Origin: Manis javanica
Lineage: Eukaryota; Chordata; Mammalia; Pholidota; Manidae
Assembly: GCF_040802235.1 (NCBI RefSeq)
Contig: NC_133165.1
Coordinates: 19,951,623-20,015,622 of the forward strand
Length of the DNA: 64,000 bases
Reading direction: 5' to 3'
The notes below the pieces were generated by a model that worked only from the letters and a program-made list of their open reading frames with translations, was not told the origin of the DNA and ran no database searches. Of the stretch, positions 56,640-64,000 are shown one piece after another (position 1 is the stretch's first letter; every line of letters begins with the position of its first letter). Made by a program: the position numbers and the translations under genes.

Positions 56640-57375
56640 AGCTACCACCTAATCTGAATCATCATATTTCTTAGCAGGACCATTGTAATAGCCTGCCTCC
56701 CAATACAGCTCCCACTCTCTCTTACCCCTTATAATCCATTCTCCACACAGTGGTGATGTTGTCTTTTTTAAAAAATTAATTAGTTCAGCCTACTTGGTGT
56801 AAAACCCTGCACAAGTTTCCCATTACACTTAGAAAAGTCCAAAATTCTTTGTAGGGACTACAGGACCTTGTATGATCTATCCCTGCTTATATCTCTCAAG
56901 TCACCTCCCTCCACTCTTCTGTCACTCGCTCTGATTTTAGCTGCATAGACTTTTTGTTTCTGGAACTCACAAAGCTTATCCTGGGCCCAGGACCTTTGCC
57001 CTGCCATTCCTTGAGCTTTGAAAGTTCTTCCATCAGATCCTCAAATTTTCATAAGGCTGGTTCCTTCTCAACATTTAGGTCTAAGGCCAGATGTCACCAA
57101 GGGGCGTCCTCTGGTCACTAAATCTCATATCTATCCCTTGGATCACAACACAGTCACTCTCTAGTGTATTACTTTGCTTTATTTTCTTTATACCACTTAT
57201 CACTATCTGAAATCACCATATTCATTTACTTGTAGTATATCTGTGTCCCCTCAAAGAGTGTCAGCCCATGAAAGGACTCTTCTGTACCTTGCTTATCTCT
57301 GTTTCGTCACCTTCTAAAATAGGGCCTGGAAGGAAGTAGGCACTCCATAAATATTTGACATATGAATGAATTGTT
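56640..57375 (+). mobile_element. L2 fragment
   Basis: 'ggaccattgtaatagcctgc', 'aaaaccctgcacaagtttcc', 'gaccttgtatgatctatccc', 'taccacttatcactatctga', 'tagggcctggaaggaagtag' and 'aatatttgacatatgaatga' are L2 landmarks in the correct order. About 740 bp, decayed. Confidence 0.85.
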
Positions 57376-57529
57376 TTTAATCCTGTCGTGGAAGAACTGA
57401 GCTGTGTCATTCTTTCCCTAAATATGAAATCACCAAAGAAGATAATGGAGTCTTCAGGTGTTCTAACAAAAGTTTAATATCCAGGTCCTAAATTGCTCAC
57501 AGCCAGAAAATTCTGGAGCATCACAAAGT

Positions 57530-57775
57530 GTTTCAGAACACGGAGCATATTTTAATCCTAGCTTTGTACTTCCTACCTATGTGACCTTGGACAAGTTAGT
57601 TAACAAATTAAAACTAGTTTCCTCATCTGAAAAAATAAGGATAATAACACATACATTAGAGGGATTTGTGAGGCTTAAATGAGCTAAGCCTTTAGTCCAG
57701 TTCCTGGAACATTGTGCACATTTTATAAATAGTGGCTATTATTATTATTATGGTTATTATTATTATGGTATTTGA
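57530..57775 (+). mobile_element. MIR SINE with ATT microsatellite
   Basis: 'atcctagctttgtacttcct', 'tgtgaccttggacaagttag' and 'gtttcctcatctgaaaaaat' are MIR landmarks. The tail runs into (ATT/ATTATGG)n at 57735-57772. Confidence 0.85.
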
Positions 57776-59214
57776 GTCTGGCACCATACTTGGTCAACAC
57801 TGGCAAATTGGAGCTTATCTAGAGGAGAACAAGCAATCTTTTGAGGGGTCAGGAAACCACAGCTTTTGAGGAATGATTGAAATTGGTTTTCAAACATTGG
57901 ACTGAGGATGTTTACCCTGGAAAAGACAAATTTTAAGAAGAACATGATAGTTTTTTTTTAAAAAACACTGAAAAGAACTCTTTCATGGAAGGGGGATTGG
58001 ATTTATTCAATGCTGTTCTAAAAGGTAACAATTATAGACAACAAGTGAGAGTAAATTTTTAACTCTTTACGGTCTAATAACCAAACTGTCCAAAACAAAA
58101 TAGTATTGAATTCTACTTACTCAAGTAAAATTAAGCCATGGTTATATATTTTCACTAAGAAAATTATACATTATATGAAGCCGTCTATAATTACCATAAT
58201 GAAGACTATTATCAACATGACAAATGAGTGTGTCATGTCAATGGCAAAAAGGAGAATATGAAGTATGTGCGTATGCACTGTGACCCCAGCTCCGTATATA
58301 TGACAGCAGGGAATACAAGCACCCCCACACACAAAAGAGACATACTGCTTCACAAAGTGTGGGTGTGGTTTCCTATCACTCCAAATGATAGGAGAGGCTA
58401 GACAACCTCTTAGAAGGAACGGCTTTCAAGAAATGATGTGTTAGGGAAAGGGGTGAGCTGGAAGAACCTTGAAAAAATTTGAAATTCTATGACCTCATGA
58501 AATACATTGTTAAATTGTGATAATGCAAAGTAGTGTTTTTTTAAAGTAACATTACAGACATTAGGCCCCTCAAATATCTTCATTTCTTACCAATTAAAAT
58601 AGGTAAAAAACATGTAATCCCAAGAGACCCAAAGTTCTGGGCTTTGTGGTCTAATGGGGACATTGTAGTATCAGGTGATAGATGTTTCTGGCCATGATTT
58701 CTCTTCTGCCCCAACAAAAACCTGTTAACCTCTCTGCACCTCAGTTCCTTCCCTGGAAAGGAGAAAGTTGCATGCTTTCTAGTTCTGAAAGCATGATTTG
58801 TCTTGATTATTTTGTTTGATAAATATGAAGGTGGGCAAGAATTAGAAGCCACCTGAATTTTGTAAAAAGGAGTTTCTAAGAACACTAACAAAGGAATAAC
58901 TTTAGGAGAATTTAGGCCCCCAAATCAGGGAGGATTTTTATTCCCCTACCAGGCTCAAAAAGAAATAAATGATTCCTTTTATAATTCAGTGGGTGAAAAG
59001 TTGAGCTCTAGGATACAGGCTTCCACAAGAAGGGTTTTCTAGTAAGGTCTCTGTTTTCTGTGTAAGATGATATCAGATAGTCACCTCCATTGGCTTCTTA
59101 GCCTTTGATTCTTAGCAAGAAGATGCTCTTTTTTCCGTGCCCAGAGCTGACCAGAGTTCTCAACAGAATGTCAGGCCCATCTGAATGGAAGAGATCCTTT
59201 TTTTTTCCTTCCAG
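57776..59214. other. Unassigned AT-rich DNA
   Basis: No gene. A short MIR-like core may lie at 58700-58765 ('gttaacctctctgcacctca'); otherwise nothing recognised. Confidence 0.4.
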
Positions 59215-59425
59215 AATTGAGGATTTTTCACTGTTTATTTTTATGAGTTGAAATTCACATAGTGCAAATTAACCATTATAAAGGGAACAATTCAGGGAAT
59301 TTAGTACATTCATCATTCCCTTCATCTCCCAGTCCCTGCAACTACCAATCTGTTTTGTGTCCATGGATTTACCTATTCCAGATATTTCACAGAAATGAAA
59401 TCATATAATCTGTGGCCTTTTAATC
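59215..59425. mobile_element. Old L1-derived fragment
   Basis: 'gagttgaaattcacatagtg', 'gggaacaattcagggaattt', 'ctaccaatctgttttgtgtc', 'tggatttacctattccagat' and 'gaaatcatataatctgtggc' correspond to a very common mammal-wide L1-derived segment, usually annotated antisense to L1. Confidence 0.65.
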
Positions 59426-60044
59426 CTAGGAAGAGAAATTTTCAATTGTTCTTAAGTACATAATTTAGGAAGAAACCATATTTATATAAGAAAATACATA
59501 AACATTATCATCAGTTTACCAAAACAAGAATATTACTAAGACCTGGCATTCGCAAAACATCTAAAGTGCTTTAGGGGTACAAAAAGGCCTATTAATTGTC
59601 TTTGTACTCAAAGGGCCCACAGTTTGATAAGAGGGTGACAGAGAAAGAGGATTGAGAGCCCAATAGGAAAGGCAACTCTTCCCTAACAAGCCGAAGAATC
59701 ATGGCAAACAAGTGAAACTTGGAACTTTGAGGTCCTCCCTTCCCCCCACCAAGGAACGGTACTAGGAGTAGCTAGAATTCTTGGTTGCAAGTTCCAGAAA
59801 TACAATGGAACTAGCTTAACCTGAACAGGGCAAAACTTACTATGGGGAAGCAGGGTTGGCTTGTGGCATGTGGTAGAATAAAGCCTAGACTCAAAAGAGA
59901 TACTCAGCATTTCCCTCTCTCCTGTTGGCTGCTATGCACACTTTAGCGTCGATTCATCGTTTGCTCTCTGCTCCTGTGAACAAAAGGTGACCATCCCCCA
60001 GTTCCCAAGATTCTATCTCCTCTGTTCAAAAGCTGTGGAAGTCG
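59426..60044. other. Unassigned DNA
   Basis: No recognised gene or repeat. Confidence 0.4.
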
Positions 60045-60290
60045 TGATCATAGCCTCCGGAATCAGACAGAGATGAGGCTAGATTCTCGCTCTGGCATTT
60101 GGGCTGTGACACTTGAGTGCGTCATTTCACCTCCCTGACCTTGGTTTCTTTATCAACAATAGCGCTTACCTCAAAAGGTTCCTAAGAAATCTAACCAGAA
60201 AACATACTTAAAGAACAATCTCTAGCATATAAATCTTCATTAAATATTAATTACTATTCCTGGTGTTAATATTACTATTATTAAAGAAGC
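60045..60290 (+). mobile_element. MIR SINE
   Basis: 'cctccggaatcagacagaga', 'ctagattctcgctctggcat' and 'cacctccctgaccttggttt', then 'cttcattaaatattaattac' at the 3' end. Confidence 0.75.
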
Positions 60291-60299
60291 CAGCCCTGA

Positions 60300-60600
60300 C
60301 TGACTGGGTCTCAGTCACAAACGCAGATTGCTAGGAAGGAGACTGATCCGACTTGAGTCAGGTGGTGGCCCCGCCTCCATCAGCTGCAGCCAGAGGGTGG
60401 AGACAACCAACAGAGACGGCCGCCAGAGGCACACGGCTCTGCCAGCCGCCAGGCGCTACAGAACCCAGAAGAAAAGATGCCAGGAGCTAGACAAAGGAGG
60501 TATGGAGAGACTCGCTCTGCCCAGCGGGCAGCTCCCGGGCCCGGGCTGTGCAGGAAGTGTGCTGCGGGCCTCTGGCCTTAGCTGAAGGGGCTCTCCAGGG
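60300..60600 (+). promoter_or_regulatory. GC/CpG-rich patch, candidate promoter or first exon
   Basis: About a dozen CpGs in roughly 250 bp within otherwise CpG-poor DNA. It contains a GC box ('ggccccgcctcc' at about 60367-60378), 'gacggccgccag' and 'ctcccgggcccgggc'. A splice-donor-like 'aggag/gtatgg' lies at about 60497-60507. There is no TATA box and no clear ATG-led frame, so a coding role is not supported. It could be an unmethylated enhancer, a non-coding RNA start, or a relic. Confidence 0.35.
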
Positions 60601-61369
60601 CTGATCTTTGCAACTCGTTCTACTGCTTAATTCAGCTGTTTTGATTAGCTAACCTCCTGGCTTTGAAATCAGTGTTTACTTTATTTCCTTTTTGTAAATC
60701 ACTTTAGCTTGTTTGGGTTATTCTTTTATTCTCTCTGACTTGAGTTTTAAATTTTATTTTATGTTAATTGTTGTTAGCTCATGGTTTGCTTGCTGCCTTC
60801 TGCTTTTATTCACTTTTTCTTTTTGGGGGGTGGAGTGGACAAGGGGTTAATTATTTAACCTAGTTTCCAGTAACATTTAATCTTTATTCAACTGCTCTCT
60901 CTTATTTCTTATTCTGCTATTTTAACCCTTTTTTTTTTTTGTCTACAATTTTTAGTTCTCTGAAATACTGCCATTAAAAAATGCAGATTGAGGAGTTCAG
61001 CTGGGAAGGCAGCCCTTTTGCCCTAAGGGGCCAACAGGGAGTCCTTCCCACTTCAGCCATCCTGTATGAGGTCCCTGCCCCTGAGACTGATCTGTGTACA
61101 GATCTTACAGCATCAGCATAATCCTCCTTTCCTGGCCCCTCTGTGCAGGTTTGGCCTCAGGCTCTTTCCCACCCCACTCTGCTTCTACTCTTTCAGGAGA
61201 AAGTGGGACCCATCAGTAGATCAAGTGGGCAGTGAGCCCGTCTCCTCCGGAGAACAAATACACGAAGCTTGCATCTCTGCCCAACCATCAGTGGCACAGG
61301 ACTCACCACTGTGGATGAACAAGGCCCTCTCATGACTGGGGAGCTGCAGGGCAGCCCTACTACCTCGTC
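60601..61369. other. Unassigned DNA with T-rich stretches
   Basis: No recognised gene or repeat. A poly-T run lies near 60929-60940. Confidence 0.4.
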
Positions 61370-62340
61370 TCTTCTCTGTCCCCATTTTCTCCCTGGTTCA
61401 TCTCTTAGATACATCCACATGCTGATGACCTCCAAATCTGTATCTTCAGAGCACAACCTCTCTTCTGAACTCCATAAAACTAGCTTTCCACATCTCAACC
61501 TTACTGTGCCCCAAACTGAACTACTGCTTCTCCCCTGTGCAGAAACAGTTCATCCCAGTATCTTCCCTATCTCCAATAACACCATTCTTCAGTCATAGGC
61601 CAGAAATATCTCGGGCTCACCTTCTCCTACTCCTTTTTTCTTGCAGCCCATATCCAGTCAGTCAGCCAATGCTGTTGCTTCTGCCTCAAACTTTCCTCAC
61701 CTTTCACTGGGGCTGCTGCAGTGCCTATTAACAGGCCTTTCCTTCCATCTCTGCCTCATGATGTAACAACTAGGGTGATCCTCAGAAATATTTGTCAGAC
61801 CACATTATTGCACTGAAAACCCTCCAATGGCTCCCCATCTTCTTGACTGTGAGCTACAGGGTCTACGTCATCTGCTCCACCACCCAGTTCTTTACCTTCA
61901 AGCTGCCTATCTAACCTCATCTCTTACCATTTTCCCCAGCTCTGCTGGCTTCCCTGCTGTTCCTGCAGCACCAATCACGCTCCCACCACAGGTTTTTGTA
62001 TGTGCTCTTCCCTCCTCTGGGAACTCTCTTCCTCCAGATATTCACGTGGCTCAAGCCTTCACTTCCTTTTGGTTTAAACTCAAATGCCATATTATATTAT
62101 CACCCTGTATATCCCTCCTCTTCATTCTATCCCCCTATTCACTTTATTTTTCTTCGTAGTCCTTGACACTGACACAATAGGTTGCTACGTGTTCACGTCT
62201 CTCTTCACTAAAATGCAAGCTTCACTGTAAGAAGATACTCTTTCCAATTTGCTCACTGCTATATCCCAAATGTCTAGAATAATGCCTGGCAATAAAAGAT
62301 GCTCAGTAATTCTTTGACAACTTACTGAATAATTAAAAAA
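61370..62340 (+). mobile_element. Long L2 fragment (~970 bp)
   Basis: Starts with 'acatgctgatgacctccaaat' type L2 sequence and continues through 'aaaaccctccaatggctccc', 'tatgtgctcttccctcctct', 'tgcctggcaataaaagatgc' and 'tactgaataat'. It is the longest L2 in the window. Open stretches inside it (61269-61598, 61827-62159) are L2-derived and lack intact reverse transcriptase motifs. Confidence 0.85.
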
Positions 62341-62384
62341 ATTATTTAACAAATCCTGGTATTGTAATTAAAGCAGCATTTTCA

Positions 62385-62400
62385 CAGTGTGTGTGTGTGT
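62385..62400. repeat. (GT)n microsatellite
   Basis: Short perfect GT run, 'gtgtgtgtgtgtgt', followed by a G-rich stretch. Confidence 0.8.
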
Positions 62401-62461
62401 TGAGGGGGAAGGGGTGTTGGGAAGAGGGAAAAGAAAAGTGAAAAAGTTAAAAGGAAGGCAT

Positions 62462-62600
62462 CAACCATTGATTGAACTCCCCCTGTGTGCCAGGCACTGT
62501 GTTAGATGTCCCTTTTGGGTTATTACTTCAATCCTAAATTTTGCAAGAAACATAAATGGCAATATACATTCAGCTCTGGTGGGTTATCTGAAAGCTATCT
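62462..62600 (-). mobile_element. MIR-type fragment, minus orientation
   Basis: 'tgtgtgccaggcactgtgtt', 'agatgtcccttttgggttat' and 'acttcaatcctaaattttgc' correspond to the reverse complement of a MIR 3' region. Confidence 0.6.
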
Positions 62601-62979
62601 CCCATTATCTATTGTTTTTCACTCAAGCTATATTACTATTTGCCTGCCTGCTTCTAGCCTTTAGTAAGTAAGTCTGCTAATCGTGATGTTATATGTTTTC
62701 CCCCTTATCTGTAGGACAACAATTATGTCAGGTAAAGCTGGACTGACATATTTATCCTGGTGAATTCAAAATGAAACATGAGCCATAAAAAAGGATACAA
62801 AGTATTATGGGTTTACAATGAAAGGAAGAATTAACTTCAGCATGTGGAATCAAAGAAGACTGGCAAAAAGGTAGCATTTGATCTGGACCCCAAAGCATTG
62901 ATAAGCTTTGTAAGCTCAGAAGTCTAATATGAGGCAAGCTATTGTGTGAGGACTGGCAAAAAACTCTTAGAGTGCCTGG

Positions 62980-63500
62980 TGTGCAGAGAACCTTTCAGTC
63001 AGTGGGATGGGCAGCACCTACGGTGGCTCCCGTGGCCCCCACTTCCTGGTATTTAGACTGTTGTGTTATTCTCACCACTAGAGTGTGAATGGGACCCATT
63101 ACTTATTCTAGCCAGTAGAATATGGCAAAGGTGGGATGTGGGTTTGGTTCCATAAGAGTGTGACTTCCATCTTGCTAGCACATTCTCTCCATTGCCTTCT
63201 TGGCTCGTATGCTTTCACGAAACAAACTTGCACATTAGAGTAGTCCATGTGGCAAGAAACTGTAAGAGTCTGTATCCAACAGACAGCGGGAACTGAGGCT
63301 CCAAGCCCGGCAGTGTCCCCAGTCAACCTTTCAGATGACGTCTGAAATCATGGTTAACTCCAGTCCTGTGAGAGGCTCTCCCTTAAAGGATCCAGGATTC
63401 CTGACTCACAGAAACTGAAATTAATAAATGGGTATTAATTTAAGCTGCTAAGTTTTGTGGCAATTTTTTATGCAGCAACAAATAACTAATTCAGGAAGGG
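62980..63500 (+). mobile_element. Probable MaLR/ERVL-type LTR
   Basis: 'tctagccagtagaatatggc', 'tcctgactcacagaaactga', 'ttaagctgctaagttttgtg' and 'tgcagcaacaaataactaat' match the 3' half of a mammal-wide LTR of MaLR/ERVL type. The family was not resolved and the 5' limit is approximate. Confidence 0.6.
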
Positions 63501-63559
63501 ACAAATGAAACATTTGCAGTTCATTTAGTACATAGTTATGAGGGGTTCTCTTTATGCAA

Positions 63560-63960
63560 TTACTGTTATAGTTACTTAAAAGCTTGGGAAGGTCAATGAC
63601 AGAAAGACCCTACCCTCAAGAAGTCTAGAGCAAGAAGGTAAGATGTGCTCACAAATAACTATCAAACAAGGTGGAAAGTGTTAAGCCACCAGGAGTAGCT
63701 GGAGATGATCCATTGGAAACTCCTGGTGGAGGGGCATTTGAGCTGGAACTTAATTAGCAGGTTGGACATGCAGCAATAGGCAATGGACTGTTCCTAAGCA
63801 AATGCATGGAGGGTATGGACAACAGACAGTACACAATTCCTTAGGGTGCAGGGCACATATAGGTAAACAGAATTGGAGAAGTAGGCTGGGACCATATTGT
63901 GAAGCTCCTTGAATGGTGGGGAAACAGCTCCAAGTCAAAATATTTTTTGAGCATTTGTTC
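63560..63960. other. Probable old mammal-wide repeat
   Basis: Segments such as 'ggtggaggggcatttgagct', 'ggctgggaccatattgtgaa' and 'gctccttgaatg' match a repeat layout I have seen commonly in mammals but cannot name. No coding signal. Confidence 0.35.
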
Positions 63961-64000
63961 TAAATTGCCAAAAACAATACAGTCCCAGTTTCCTTTATGA

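Noticed and set aside
61269-62159. Plus-strand frames of 64-110 codons
   Set aside because: They are part of a long L2 relic. No reverse transcriptase motif is intact.
1-64000. CRISPR arrays, bacterial operons, riboswitches or plasmid-type features
   Set aside because: Repeat content (L1, L2, MIR, MaLR, ERV) shows mammalian nuclear DNA. No regularly spaced direct repeats with unique spacers were found.

Overview
The window is nuclear DNA from a placental mammal. It holds LINE-1 elements of several ages, ancient L2 and MIR elements, MaLR-type LTRs, a MER5-like DNA transposon remnant, and endogenous retrovirus (ERV) LTRs. I found no convincing host protein-coding exon, tRNA, rRNA or CRISPR, so it reads as intergenic or deep-intronic DNA. 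No lineage-specific SINE (Alu, B1/B2, CAN, Bov-tA, ERE or any tRNA-headed element) was seen in 64 kb. This argues against primates, rodents, carnivores, ruminants and horse, and suggests a SINE-poor lineage. The species cannot be fixed from the sequence alone.

Layout. 1-8.4 kb: AT-rich DNA with three old L1 3' ends, a MER5-like element, a solo ERV LTR nested in one of the old L1s, and an MLT1-type LTR. 8.4-14.7 kb: a full-length plus-strand L1 with a perfect 14-bp target-site duplication, itself inside an older L1. 16.2-22.3 kb: a second, older full-length plus-strand L1. 22.3-25.2 kb: an L2 and unrecognised DNA. 25.2-27.3 kb: a deletion-derived ERV with two LTRs, a primer binding site resembling tRNA-Ser, and broken RNase H/integrase remnants. 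28.2-30 kb: three solo LTRs. 31.4-32.2 kb: a MaLR LTR split by a younger ERV LTR. 33-38 kb: mostly unique DNA, an L2 and an old L1 piece. 38.3-44 kb: a third L1 on the minus strand, with tandem ~140-bp 5'UTR monomers and almost no ORF1. 46.7-48.2 kb: old L1 and L2. 51.4-53.3 kb: an LTR cluster comprising a CpG-rich ~1.06-kb LTR and a head-to-head pair of one solo LTR family. 53.3-64 kb: quieter DNA with MIRs, L2s, an L1 scrap and one GC-rich promoter-like patch near 60.4 kb.

The three long L1s belong to one related group, sharing 5'UTR, ORF2 and G-rich 3'UTR. All are inactive through stops and frameshifts, and their target duplications and decay give a relative order. The ERV LTRs fall into at least five families. 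Their 4- or 5-bp flanking duplications, where visible, fit class I and class III elements respectively. Family names are from recall of consensus features; none was checked against a database.
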